Origin: Verrucomicrobiales bacterium
GTDB lineage: Bacteria; Verrucomicrobiota; Verrucomicrobiia; Limisphaerales; UBA9464
Direction of reading: 5' to 3'
NCBI GenBank assembly: GCA_027489875.1
Contig: JAIXZE010000034.1
Location: forward strand, 1-41,810
Length of the DNA: 41,810 bases
The notes beneath the pieces were generated by a model, which was not told the DNA's origin, did no database searches, and saw nothing but the letters and a program-made list of their open reading frames with translations. The position numbers and the translations under genes were made by a program. Of the stretch, positions 34,215 to 41,810 are shown one piece after another (position 1 is the stretch's first letter; each line of letters starts with the position of its first letter).

Positions 34215-35261
34215 ATGCTTTCGAAGTCTTCGGGTCCCGCACGGAGCGCCCCCTCGATCCTCCATCCGGCCCGCCGGGAGGAACTCCTGTCTGCATTCCC
34301 CGACGTCCGCGTCCTCGTGATCGGCGACGTCATGCTCGACCAGTTCATCTGGGGTCGGGTCACCCGGATTTCCCCCGAAGCCCCCGTGCCCGTGGTGGAA
34401 TTCGAACGCGAAAGCTCCATGCCCGGCGGCGCCGCCAATGTCGCCCGCAACCTCACCGCCCTCGGCGCACACGCCGGAATCTTTGGTGCCGTCGGCCGCG
34501 ACCCCGCCGCACCGCAACTCGCGGCCCTCCTGCGACAGGACGGCGTCACCTGCACCGGCCTCCTGCCCATCGCCAACCGCCTGACCTCCACCAAGACCCG
34601 CATCGTCGCCGGTCACCAACAGGTCACCCGTCTGGACCGCGAAACCCGCGGAAGCCTCCGTCCGATCGACGTCCAACACCTCCTCCAGAAGATCGACCGA
34701 CACCTCCCCACGGCCGATGCGGTCATCGTTGGGGATTATGGCAAGGGCGTCGTGACCCAGGACCTGCTCGATGGCCTCCGTGAGCGCTGCCACGCCCAGG
34801 GCAAGTGGATCAGCCTCGATCCGAAACCCGTCCACAACATCGACATCCACGGCCTTTCCCTCATCACTCCCAACCGCAAGGAAGCCTTCGAGCTTGCCGA
34901 CCTCAGCGATACGACGCGCAACCCGGATCCACTGTCCGATCCCCAACTGCTGGGCGTTGCGGAGAAGCTCCTCGCGGAACTCAAGCCCGCCCTGCTCCTG
35001 ATCACCCTCGGCGAACTCGGCATGCTCCTGTGCCGCCGCGGCCAACCTCCGTTCCACATTCCCACGGTCGCCCAGGAGGTGTTCGACGTCAGCGGCGCCG
35101 GCGACACCGTCATCGCCACCTTCACCCTCGCGATCGCCGCGGGCGCCTCTCCCATCGAGGCCGCCATCCTGTCCAACCACGCCGCCGGCGTCGTCGTCGG
35201 CAAGTTCGGTACCGCCACCGTCACCCCCGCCGAACTCGCCTCCAGCTTCCCCCGCTCCTGA
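34215..35261 (+). CDS. hldA: heptose-7-phosphate kinase (HldE/RfaE kinase domain only)
   Basis: A 348-residue ribokinase-fold enzyme that phosphorylates D-glycero-beta-D-manno-heptose 7-phosphate at C1 on the way to ADP-heptose. It has VIGDVMLDQFIWG, the sugar-binding GGAANVARNL and the C-terminal DVSGAGDTVIATFTLA with catalytic Asp297. The start MLSKSSGP at 34215 is chosen over in-frame upstream codons that overlap der. The cytidylyltransferase-like half of HldE is absent, so a separate adenylyltransferase (HldC) is expected elsewhere. GmhB, the next enzyme in the pathway, starts 14 bases after its stop, which strongly supports the assignment. The gene is divergent from der. Confidence 0.9.
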   Translation: MLSKSSGPARSAPSILHPARREELLSAFPDVRVLVIGDVMLDQFIWGRVTRISPEAPVPVVEFERESSMPGGAANVARNLTALGAHAGIFGAVGRDPAAPQLAALLRQDGVTCTGLLPIANRLTSTKTRIVAGHQQVTRLDRETRGSLRPIDVQHLLQKIDRHLPTADAVIVGDYGKGVVTQDLLDGLRERCHAQGKWISLDPKPVHNIDIHGLSLITPNRKEAFELADLSDTTRNPDPLSDPQLLGVAEKLLAELKPALLLITLGELGMLLCRRGQPPFHIPTVAQEVFDVSGAGDTVIATFTLAIAAGASPIEAAILSNHAAGVVVGKFGTATVTPAELASSFPRS

Positions 35262-35275
35262 ACCCTTCCCCGCAC

Positions 35276-35827
35276 ATGCCTTCACCCGCCATCTTCCTCG
35301 ACCGCGACGGCACCCTCATCGCCGACAAACACTATCTCCACAAGCCCGAGGAGGTGGAGTTCATCCCCGGCTCGGCCGAAGCCCTGCGAAGCCTCCAGGA
35401 AGCCGGCTTCCTCCTCTTCATCGTCACCAACCAGTCCGGCGTCGGCCGCGGGTACTTCACCATGGCCGACGTCGACCGCGTCCATGCCCACATCGAGGCG
35501 GAACTCGCCGCCGAAGACGTGACCTTCGACGGGTTCTACGTGGCCCCGGAAGCCCCCGATCAACCCAGCCGCGGCCGCAAACCCTCGCCCGCCTTCCTTC
35601 AGGAAGCCGCCGAGGACTTCGATCTCGACCTCGCCCGGAGCTACATCATCGGCGACAAGCTCATCGATCTCGAAACCGGCTGGAATGCCGGCTGCGCCCG
35701 AAGCCTCCTCGTGCGCACCGGCTACGGCAGCGCCACCGAAGAGAACCAGGGCGACCAACTCCGCGACGCCGTCGTCGTCGACGACCTCCCCGCCGCCTGC
35801 GAGTGGATCCTGGCCAACGCCAGCTGA
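35276..35827 (+). CDS. gmhB: heptose-bisphosphate phosphatase (GmhB, HAD family)
   Basis: A 183-residue HAD phosphatase that removes the 7-phosphate from heptose 1,7-bisphosphate (or histidinol phosphate in a sister group). Motifs are AIFLDRDGTL (Asp9, Asp11), the motif II threonine in VTNQSGVGRG, KPSPAFLQEA for motif III, and YIIGDKLIDLETG for motif IV. E. coli GmhB has a Cys/His zinc site in the loop before motif III. Here that loop (FYVAPEAPDQPSRGRKP) contains no cysteine, so this is a zinc-free form. It follows the heptose kinase by 14 bases and is probably co-transcribed with it. Confidence 0.88.
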   Translation: MPSPAIFLDRDGTLIADKHYLHKPEEVEFIPGSAEALRSLQEAGFLLFIVTNQSGVGRGYFTMADVDRVHAHIEAELAAEDVTFDGFYVAPEAPDQPSRGRKPSPAFLQEAAEDFDLDLARSYIIGDKLIDLETGWNAGCARSLLVRTGYGSATEENQGDQLRDAVVVDDLPAACEWILANAS

Positions 35828-35832
35828 CCCAC

Positions 35833-35846
35833 GCCCCGGCAGGGGC
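35833..35846. terminator. bidirectional hairpin between gmhB and serS stops
   Basis: GCCCC, loop GGCA, GGGGC fits exactly in the 19-base gap between the two convergent stops. It is identical to the terminal hairpin of the family 2 repeat at 16689-16702. It is GC-rich with no T-run, so it may be a repeat fragment serving as a terminator. Confidence 0.5.
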
Positions 35847-37154
35847 TCAGGCCTCCACCGGAATCCGGTCGGTTCCCAAGTAGGGCCGCAAGGCCTCGGG
35901 AACCAGCACCGACCCGTCGGCCTGCTGGTGGGTCTCCACCAATGCCACGAACAGGCGCGCGAGCGCGGTGCCGCTGCCGTTCAGGATGTGCGGGAACCGA
36001 TTGTCCCCAGCCTCGGTCTTGTAACGCATGTTCATCCGGCGCGCCTGGTAGTCCTCGCAGTTCGAGCAGCTCGAAACCTCCAGGAACTGGTTCTGGCCCG
36101 GTGCCCAGACCTCGATGTCATACGTCTTCGCCGACGCAAATCCCATGTCACCCGTACACAGGTTGATCACGCGATAGTGGAGTCCGAGCCGTTGGAGCAC
36201 GGTCTCCGCATTGCGGACCATCGCCTCGAGTTCCTCGTACCCGATCTCAGGCGGAACGATCTTGATGAGTTCCACCTTGTCGAACTGGTGCACCCGGATC
36301 ATCCCCCGCGTGCCCAGCCCCGCCGCACCCGCCTCCGCCCGGAAACAGGGCGAATACGCCACGTACCGGATCGGCAGCTGCTTCTCCGCCAGGATCTCTT
36401 CCCGGTGGATGTTCGCCACCGGTGCCTCCGCCGTCGGCAGGAGGTACAGCTTGCCCATCGTCGAGGAATCCAGCCCTTCCTGCACCGCGTACGCCTGGTC
36501 ACGGAACTTGGGGAACTGGCCGACACCCACCATGCAGTGCTCGCCGATGATGTACGGCGGAGCCACCTCGCGATACCCATGCTCCCGCTGATGCAGGTCC
36601 AACAGGAAGTTGATCAGGGCCCGCTCCAACCGCGCACCCCAACCCGTGTACAACAGGAATCCCGAGCCGCTCAGCTTTGCCCCGCGGGCGAAGTCCACGA
36701 GCTTCAACTTGTCGCAGAGCTCCACATGATTCAGTGCCTTGAACCCGAACTCCGCCGGCGCACCCCAGCGCCGGATCTCCGGGTTTTCCTCCGCCGTATG
36801 GCCCAGGGCCACGCTCGCGTGCGGCAGGTTCGGCACCGTCAGCAGGATCTGGTCCCGCTTCACCTCCGCGGCCGCCACCAACTGGTCCAGTTCGCTGATC
36901 CGATCCCCGATCGTCCGGACCTCCGCCTTGCGCGCCTCCGCTTCCGCCAGCTTCTTCTGCCCCATCAAGGCCCCGATTTCCTTCGAGGCACTGTTCCGAC
37001 GAGCCTTCAATTGCTCCACCTCGGACAAGGCCGCCCGCCGCTGATCGTCCAGTTCGAGGATCTCGGAAACCTTCCCCTCGTCGCCGCCATGGCGCGAGGC
37101 CAGGCGTTCACGTACGTGGTCCGGTTTGTCCCTGAGCAGCTTGATGTCCAACAT
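35847..37154 (-). CDS. serS: seryl-tRNA synthetase
   Basis: A 435-residue class II aminoacyl-tRNA synthetase that charges tRNA-Ser. The start MLDIKLLRDKPDHVRERL is the standard SerRS N-terminus; a longer in-frame extension lacks coding character. A coiled-coil tRNA-binding arm (about 40-105, rich in Glu/Lys/Arg/Ala) is followed by the catalytic core: TAEAPVANIHREE, motif 2 CFRAEAGAAGLGTRGM, then FLEVSSCSNCEDYQARRM and motif 3 NGSGTALARLFVALVE. The length matches the bacterial form. It is transcribed towards gmhB and divergent from the histidine kinase. The 165-base gap must hold both promoters. Confidence 0.97.
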   Translation of the reverse strand: MLDIKLLRDKPDHVRERLASRHGGDEGKVSEILELDDQRRAALSEVEQLKARRNSASKEIGALMGQKKLAEAEARKAEVRTIGDRISELDQLVAAAEVKRDQILLTVPNLPHASVALGHTAEENPEIRRWGAPAEFGFKALNHVELCDKLKLVDFARGAKLSGSGFLLYTGWGARLERALINFLLDLHQREHGYREVAPPYIIGEHCMVGVGQFPKFRDQAYAVQEGLDSSTMGKLYLLPTAEAPVANIHREEILAEKQLPIRYVAYSPCFRAEAGAAGLGTRGMIRVHQFDKVELIKIVPPEIGYEELEAMVRNAETVLQRLGLHYRVINLCTGDMGFASAKTYDIEVWAPGQNQFLEVSSCSNCEDYQARRMNMRYKTEAGDNRFPHILNGSGTALARLFVALVETHQQADGSVLVPEALRPYLGTDRIPVEA

Positions 37155-37319
37155 GGGCGCGAGAATGCGAAGGAAGCCGCCAATCGCAATCCGGATTTTC
37201 ATCCGTGAGCCCCGCATCTCCGGTGTAACCCGGTTTGACCGGCACGGATCCAACCCACACGTTGCCCTACGTCCTCAATTGAAAGCGAGGAACGGGAAGG
37301 AGAACGCAAACGCGGCATC

Positions 37320-38615
37320 ATGCAGGAAGACCACGCTCGCCGGGAGCACACAACCGCGCGACTGGAGGACCTCTGGCAACACGGGGTCCTCGATACACCG
37401 CCAGAACCGGAGTTCGACCGACTGACCCAGCTGGCCGCATCCCTCACCGCGGCTCCCGTCGCGCTCGTCTCCCTCGTCGACGAATGCCGGCAGTTCTTCA
37501 AGAGCTCTGTCGGCCTGCCCGAACCTTGGCGAACCCGACGCGAAACGCCCCTCACCCACTCGTTCTGCGCCCTCGTCGTCCAGGATCATGCCCCCCTCGT
37601 CATCGAGGACGCACGGACGGATCCCCGCGTCACCGGCAATCTCGCCATCGCAGACCTCGGCGTCATCGCCTACCTGGGCATCCCGCTCACCAGTATCAGC
37701 GGCACTCCACTGGGCTCCTTCTGCGTCATCGACCACAAACCCAGGAAGTGGACGTCCCTCGAGATCGAGCGGGTGACCCAACTCGCCTCCGCCGTCACCA
37801 GCGAACTCCGCCTCCGTGGCCTCGTCGCCAAACAGGCCACCGAGAACCTGCGCCTCTCCATCGCCCGCGCCGACGCCGAGGAAACACTGCGCGTCCGCGG
37901 CGAATTCCTGTCCCGCTTCAGCCACGAATTGCGGACGCCCCTGTCCGCCGTGATCGGCTATTCGGACATCCTCAAGTCCGAACTGCTGGAAGCCGGCAAC
38001 CGCGAATGGGCAGAGTATTCGGAACACGTCTCCGTCGCGGGCCAGCACCTGCTCGACCTCGTCAACGACATCCTCGACTTCGCCCGGATCGACGCGGGAA
38101 TCCTCGAGATCTCCCCCTCCTCGATCGATGTCCCCGCCCTCTGTCGGGAAGTTCAGGTGACCATCAGCGCCAGCGTCATGCGCAACGGCAACCGCCTCAG
38201 CCTGCACGTCGCCGACATCCTTCCACCCCTCACCGCCGACGCCGTCCGGTTGAAGCAGATCCTGATCAACCTCCTCGGCAACGCCGCCAAGTTCACCCGG
38301 TCCGGAACGATCTCGCTCAAGGTGACCGAGGTAACCTGGCAAGGAGCCCCGACCCTCGAATTCCGGGTCGTGGATACAGGCATCGGCATGGAACCCGAAC
38401 AGCTCGCCCGCCTGTTCCAGCCCTTCGTCCAGGCCTCAAAGCAGATCGGTGCCACCTACGGAGGCACGGGCCTTGGCCTCGCCATCTCCCAGCGCTACGC
38501 CCGCGCCATGGGTGGCGATGTGGAAGCCCACAGCAAACCCGGCATCGGCTCCGAGTTCATCCTCAGGATTCCGCGCGGCAGCGCCGTCCCAGCACCCGGT
38601 CTACCGTCCGCCTGA
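37320..38615 (+). CDS. GAF-domain hybrid-less sensor histidine kinase
   Basis: A 431-residue sensor histidine kinase with no membrane segment. The N-terminal half (about 15-165) is a GAF domain starting EDLWQHGVLDTPPEPEFD, with FCALVVQDHAPLVIEDA inside it. A dimerisation/phosphoacceptor helix carries His202 in SRFSHELRTPLSAVIGY. The HATPase_c part has NLLGNAAKFT, VVDTGIGM and YGGTGLGLAISQRYA. There is no receiver domain and no response regulator next door, so the partner must be elsewhere. The ligand or signal is unknown. A GGAGA lies 17 bases before the ATG, too far for a good Shine-Dalgarno. Confidence 0.9.
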   Translation: MQEDHARREHTTARLEDLWQHGVLDTPPEPEFDRLTQLAASLTAAPVALVSLVDECRQFFKSSVGLPEPWRTRRETPLTHSFCALVVQDHAPLVIEDARTDPRVTGNLAIADLGVIAYLGIPLTSISGTPLGSFCVIDHKPRKWTSLEIERVTQLASAVTSELRLRGLVAKQATENLRLSIARADAEETLRVRGEFLSRFSHELRTPLSAVIGYSDILKSELLEAGNREWAEYSEHVSVAGQHLLDLVNDILDFARIDAGILEISPSSIDVPALCREVQVTISASVMRNGNRLSLHVADILPPLTADAVRLKQILINLLGNAAKFTRSGTISLKVTEVTWQGAPTLEFRVVDTGIGMEPEQLARLFQPFVQASKQIGATYGGTGLGLAISQRYARAMGGDVEAHSKPGIGSEFILRIPRGSAVPAPGLPSA

Positions 38616-38623
38616 AGCGATCA

Positions 38624-38661
38624 GCCAACCCCTCGCCCCACTCTCGACTTGGGGCGTTGGC
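38624..38661. terminator. bidirectional stem-loop between convergent genes
   Basis: CGCCCCA (38634-38640) pairs with TGGGGCG (38650-38656) around a nine-base loop. GCCAA (38624-38628) and TTGGC (38657-38661) extend the stem past a bulge. It fills the 47-base gap between the histidine kinase and GT2 stops, a good position for a shared terminator. Confidence 0.55.
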
Positions 38662-38662
38662 A

Positions 38663-39601
38663 TCACCGCCCGAGGAAGAATCGCTCGACCGGTGCCAACA
38701 GGCGCCGGTTCAGGATCGAGTCGGATTTCACCCCGAGCCGGCGATGCAGGGCATCGTCATAGGCGACCATCCGGTGCGCCACCGCCCAGCGGCGCTGACT
38801 CTCCAACACCGATTGAGGACCATCGAGTCTCCACTTGGATCGGAAGCGGGCAAACCCCCGATCGATCCAGGCGTCGCTCCAACGCTCCAGAAAGAAACCA
38901 CGGTCCATGGGATCCAACACCTCCGGCAAGAGCACGGTCACAATCGCCGCCGGCTCGATCCAGAGCGTGTGCCCAGCGGCAGCGACCTGAAGGCAGAAGT
39001 CTGCATTCTCGGGAATCGTTGGAATCCCTGGATCAAACAAATCCAACTGGCGGAGGAGTGCGGACTGGATCACGAAGCCATGCATCTCGACATGCTCCGT
39101 GCGCGACCGTATCGCCGCTGCGGGGACCTCGCCCTTCCGATCTTCATGCGTCTCTTCGAGTGTCCTTCGACCGTTGGATTCCAGAATCCGGCATCGTCCT
39201 CCAAGCATGTGCAACCGCTCTTCTCCCCCAAGCCGCTCCAGGTAGAGGGGTGCCACGACACCCGCTCCCGTTTCCTCGGCACAGGCCACCAGTCTCTCCA
39301 ACCATCCGTCCCCAACGAGGACGTCATTATCGAGAAAAGCCACATGGCACCCGGTAGCGTGGCGCGCGCCTATCAGCTTCGCCTCGTTCGGCGACAGAAA
39401 CCGGTCCTCGCGCAAAAGCCGGAATCCATGCCGCCGGCTCTGGGCAATCAACGCCGCCTGCACTGCCGGTGGCGAACCGCCATCCACATAGATGATCTGC
39501 TGCGGGCATCGACTGGCGCGCAGCACGCTGTCCAGGCTCTCGATGCTGCGGGAAAATCCTTCCCGTTGCGTGATGATGATGGAGGTCGACACGTCGCTCA
39601 T
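38663..39601 (-). CDS. GT2 family glycosyltransferase
   Basis: A 312-residue GT-A glycosyltransferase of family GT2. The N-terminus STSIIITQREGF and IIYVDGGSPP are the usual donor-binding strands. The metal-binding DxD is LDNDV (Asp91, Asp93), then MHGFVIQSALLRQLDLFD and PENADFCLQVAAAGH, where the acceptor-site ED/D motif normally lies. There are no membrane segments, so it is cytoplasmic. Its ATG overlaps the stop of the upstream gene (ATGA), so they are translationally coupled. A role in cell-surface glycan synthesis is likely; donor and acceptor are unknown. Confidence 0.85.
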   Translation of the reverse strand: MSDVSTSIIITQREGFSRSIESLDSVLRASRCPQQIIYVDGGSPPAVQAALIAQSRRHGFRLLREDRFLSPNEAKLIGARHATGCHVAFLDNDVLVGDGWLERLVACAEETGAGVVAPLYLERLGGEERLHMLGGRCRILESNGRRTLEETHEDRKGEVPAAAIRSRTEHVEMHGFVIQSALLRQLDLFDPGIPTIPENADFCLQVAAAGHTLWIEPAAIVTVLLPEVLDPMDRGFFLERWSDAWIDRGFARFRSKWRLDGPQSVLESQRRWAVAHRMVAYDDALHRRLGVKSDSILNRRLLAPVERFFLGR

Positions 39602-40500
39602 GGAGTCCTTCCAGTTCGGGTATTCCGGGTCGCCATCGCTGCTTCCAGCACTTCGAGATTCCGCAGTCGGTTGGACGCCACACCACGCCGTCGACACTCC
39701 CGCAGCAACCCCACCACCATCGGATTCAAGAGCAAGGGCCGCCACAGCGGGTGCAGGACCACACCCACGGAGCAGCGCTCGCGACTGAATCCCGCATGGT
39801 CCTTGAAGTGGTCCACATTGGACATTCGCGGAAGCGTCTGACGCCCGACCGTGAAGGCATCGATATCCCCACGCTGCATGCGGTCGGTTGCCGTCCCGAA
39901 ATACAGGGCATGCGTTGGATGGAGCGATCGGTACGCACTCACCCAGCAAAGTTGAAGTCCGTAACACCAGCGCTCGTGCGTCCACGTGATCATGTAGGCC
40001 GCCAGGTCCCCGCGGGGAGCGAAACAACCCATGACCTCCAGACCCGGCACATCCGACGCCACCTCGCACATGACCGCCCAACCGTCCGCACCAGCCAGCA
40101 CAGGATTCATCTTCCCACGGCGTGCGAGACTCTCCTGATTCGCCGGCATCCCGATCTGCCGAAGCTCAGCAAAGGACATCGCTCGCACACGACATTCCTT
40201 CAGTGCCGCCCGCGTCTGCTGGCGGAACTGGCGCTGGAGGGAATCCATCCCGTAGTTCCGGTCCCGCAGCACAAACCGGTCCACGTCCACCCCAGTCGAA
40301 ACAACCGAAGTGTAAACGGCTGCCACACGCCCCGTCCGGCGCAGGACCCGATCAATCTCGGAATCGGCAGGACGGATGGCGCGAGGCCCGGGAACTCCCA
40401 TCACGCTCAATCGGGTCTCAGCGACCCACAACCCTTCCCCTTCCAACTCGGCGGTTCGTCCTTCGGCCCGGAAGAATCCGGCGAGTCGTGCCAGACTCAT
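39598..40500 (-). CDS. unrecognised protein, possibly FemAB/GNAT-like acyltransferase
   Basis: A 300-residue cytoplasmic protein that I do not firmly recognise. Its central part (about 120-240) reads like the GNAT-like fold of FemAB-type or polysaccharide-associated acyltransferases: MITWTHERWCYGLQL, HPTHALYFGTATDR and FTVGRQTLPRMSNVDHFK. No catalytic motif is certain. The start at 40500 is chosen because its ATG overlaps the upstream small frame's stop (ATGA); an alternative start is 40512. It is coupled to the GT2 gene by a second ATGA overlap, so a role in modifying the same glycan is plausible. Confidence 0.6.
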   Translation of the reverse strand: MSLARLAGFFRAEGRTAELEGEGLWVAETRLSVMGVPGPRAIRPADSEIDRVLRRTGRVAAVYTSVVSTGVDVDRFVLRDRNYGMDSLQRQFRQQTRAALKECRVRAMSFAELRQIGMPANQESLARRGKMNPVLAGADGWAVMCEVASDVPGLEVMGCFAPRGDLAAYMITWTHERWCYGLQLCWVSAYRSLHPTHALYFGTATDRMQRGDIDAFTVGRQTLPRMSNVDHFKDHAGFSRERCSVGVVLHPLWRPLLLNPMVVGLLRECRRRGVASNRLRNLEVLEAAMATRNTRTGRTP

Positions 40501-40616
40501 GCTCGCCTCCATCGCAGAAGTTCACCCGCAACCCCCAAGGCCGTCATGAACTGCGCGACGGCCATTAGCGCGGCAAGCCTCGGAGCCCGGAGCATCAAGT
40601 GACTCGACACACCCAT
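40497..40616 (-). CDS. small coupled ORF with one hydrophobic segment
   Basis: A 39-codon frame from ATG 40616 (or 63 codons from 40688) ends in TGA overlapping the next gene's ATG. It reads MGVSSHLMLRAPRLA then LMAVAQFMTALGVAGELL, one possible membrane helix, then WRRA. The ATGA overlap continues the coupling seen downstream, which supports translation. No family recognised. It could be a small membrane protein or the fossil end of a longer gene. Confidence 0.35.
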   Translation of the reverse strand: MGVSSHLMLRAPRLAALMAVAQFMTALGVAGELLRWRRA

Positions 40617-40733
40617 TGCCGTGCCTGTTTCCAACCGGAACGGCCTCCCAGCGGGAGGCAGACTGGCTCTTGAACAATCAGCACTCATGGTCAGATCCCG
40701 ACCTCCTTGGGGGACGAATGTCCCTGATGGCTG

Positions 40734-41219
40734 CTATCCCGCTACAAAAGGAACCATTGGGACAACTCCGACACGGTCCCCGACGCTCACGTCGCCCTCC
40801 GTCACGATCCGCGCCCGGAGTCCTCCCCGATGCACCAACCCCGGCAACACCTCCGGAAAAGTGGTCCGCGCCAGATAACTGCATGGCTCGCACAGACGCA
40901 TTCCCAGGAGCCGGACTTCTCCCACGAGAAACTCCTTTCCGACCAGCGCGTTGAGGTCGACGCCCTCCGTCACCAGGTTGCGCCGGGCCATCTCTGCCGT
41001 GAAAGGCAGCCCTGACGCCCGCGCGAACTCCGCGATCTGCTCCGACTCGATCAACGTGACTTCGAAGTCCGGCTTGCGCGGGTGCGGCGAGAAGGTCCCG
41101 ACTCCGTCATGGTAACGGTCCCCCACCACCCCACGGGCGGGAACGAGTCGGGCCGCAGGCTGCGCCACCATCGGCGACTGCGGCGACTCAGCGATCAGGA
41201 TGCGGACGACACGGGACAT
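40734..41219 (-). CDS. MOSC domain protein
   Basis: A 161-residue MOSC (molybdenum cofactor sulfurase C-terminal) domain protein, a fold that carries sulfur or binds molybdenum cofactor. It starts MSRVVRILIAESPQSPMVA, the usual beta strand, then GVVGDRYHDGVGTF and EARxxLVTEGVDLN-like family residues (MARRNLVTEGVDLNALVG), and LCEPCSYLAR with the conserved cysteine. The start 41219 is preferred because the preceding residues to 41246 have no counterpart in the family. Its partner is unknown. Such stand-alone MOSC proteins often act in reductive or detoxification roles. Confidence 0.85.
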   Translation of the reverse strand: MSRVVRILIAESPQSPMVAQPAARLVPARGVVGDRYHDGVGTFSPHPRKPDFEVTLIESEQIAEFARASGLPFTAEMARRNLVTEGVDLNALVGKEFLVGEVRLLGMRLCEPCSYLARTTFPEVLPGLVHRGGLRARIVTEGDVSVGDRVGVVPMVPFVAG

Positions 41220-41273
41220 GAGGGACGGCATTGTTAAGCGGGGCACCCAGGGTTGGAAGCAGCGTTTCCGGTC

Positions 41274-41810
41274 TCAGCCCTTCGTGGATTCCGCACCCCC
41301 CGGTTCGGGTCGGGGCCGGATCAGCAACACCAGGACGATCGCGACAATGGCCACCGATGCGATGGCGGAGAACGTCACATTCAATGGAACCTTGGCGTCG
41401 CGAAGCCTACCGAAACCCCAGTCGGCCAGACCACCGCAACTGATGCTCACCAGGTTCATGATCCCGTAGCCGGTGGCCCGCAGCTCGGGCCGGACGATCT
41501 GGCAAAGGATCGGCATGTTGTTGCAATCGAAGAAACCCCAACCCAATCCGAAGAGGCCCAGGAAGGCGATGGAGGTTAAAAGGGTACCGGCGTTCCCCAT
41601 GCCAAAGATGGCGGGCACGATGATCGCCATGCCGATCGCACTGACATAGATGCGCCCCCGGATGTTGGTTTGCAGCCATCGGTCCGAAAGCCACCCGCCG
41701 ATGACCGCCCCGAAGATTGCGGCAACCTGCCAGGAACTGGTCGCTGCCACGCCAGCCGGCCCCTGCTTGATCTTGAACTCCTGCTTGAGGATGGCCGGCA
41801 TCCAGTCGCG
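41274..41810 (-). CDS. MFS transporter, C-terminal part (partial)
   Basis: The last 178 codons of a gene whose start lies beyond the window. It contains about five membrane helices and the MFS cytoplasmic motif region GGWLSDRWLQTNIRGR, typical of the loop between helices 8 and 9. The end is a short polar tail (RPRPEPGGAESTKG). NxxPILCQIVRPELRATGYG resembles the segment in anion/sugar-phosphate-type MFS proteins, but the substrate cannot be fixed from a fragment. It is upstream of the MOSC gene on the same strand, 54 bases away. Confidence 0.85.
   Translation of the reverse strand, partial: RDWMPAILKQEFKIKQGPAGVAATSSWQVAAIFGAVIGGWLSDRWLQTNIRGRIYVSAIGMAIIVPAIFGMGNAGTLLTSIAFLGLFGLGWGFFDCNNMPILCQIVRPELRATGYGIMNLVSISCGGLADWGFGRLRDAKVPLNVTFSAIASVAIVAIVLVLLIRPRPEPGGAESTKG

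Noticed and set aside
37484..39841. A 785-codon open frame on the plus strand
   Set aside because: It overlaps the histidine kinase in another frame, then runs antisense to the GT2 gene. It crosses the boundary of two real genes and has no recognisable domain.
1..41810. tRNA, rRNA or other structured RNA genes
   Set aside because: No cloverleaf arms, conserved T-loop or rRNA stretch was recognised by eye. A tRNAscan or Rfam search would settle it.
1..41810. Insertion sequences or prophage
   Set aside because: No transposase, integrase or phage structural motif was seen. The repeats lack flanking enzyme genes in this window.

Overview
The window is high-GC bacterial chromosome, densely packed on both strands. 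It most resembles a Verrucomicrobiota genome of the Pedosphaera/Limisphaera type. That assignment is an inference from the gene mix: a C-terminal PEP-CTERM sorting signal, large secreted proteins ending in a 'W...FFRL' module, an S46 dipeptidyl-peptidase, a futalosine-pathway menaquinone gene (MqnD), a secreted intradiol dioxygenase next to a ThuA-domain protein, and intergenic spaces filled with dispersed palindromic repeats. No rRNA, tRNA, transposase, phage gene or CRISPR array was recognised.

Layout. 1-1160: the tail of an unidentified gene, then a secreted SMP-30/gluconolactonase-like protein. 1299-6285 (+): a tightly coupled envelope-polysaccharide block of two GT4 glycosyltransferases and a WecA-type initiating sugar-phosphate transferase, followed by two tandem thymidylate-kinase-like P-loop proteins. 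6313-7807 (-): a Tat-exported intradiol dioxygenase and a ThuA-domain protein. 8095-11285 (+): aspartokinase, arabinose-5-phosphate isomerase (KdsD) and a divergent second WecA/MraY-like transferase in one run. 11292-16520 (-): a GH13 enzyme, MqnD and a DPP7-like S46 peptidase. 16966-26715: an AbrB antitoxin remnant, a 1454-residue secreted beta-propeller/PKD/PPC protein, a putative gluzincin, an AhpD-like protein and an M11-like secreted metzincin.

27157-31386 (-): a two-gene operon of an atypical GalU-like nucleotidyltransferase and a 1126-residue fusion of a fucokinase-type GHMP kinase to a UDPGP-type pyrophosphorylase. The fusion has the reverse domain order to the known FKP enzymes and is the best candidate here for an undescribed nucleotide-sugar salvage system. 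31457-31906: a PEP-CTERM remnant. 32141-37154: Der GTPase with a long basic tail, the heptose kinase and GmhB phosphatase of ADP-/GDP-heptose synthesis, and seryl-tRNA synthetase. 37320-41810: a GAF histidine kinase, a translationally coupled GT2/FemAB-like/small-ORF cluster, a MOSC protein and the 3' end of an MFS transporter.

Functionally the window is weighted towards cell-envelope sugar chemistry: KdsD (Kdo), HldA/GmhB (heptose), two lipid-linked sugar initiators, three glycosyltransferases and the kinase/pyrophosphorylase fusion. Together these suggest an LPS-like or exopolysaccharide envelope. The gaps between genes carry at least two families of hairpin repeats whose arms differ by compensatory changes, including 77-bp tandem arrays at two loci in opposite orientation.
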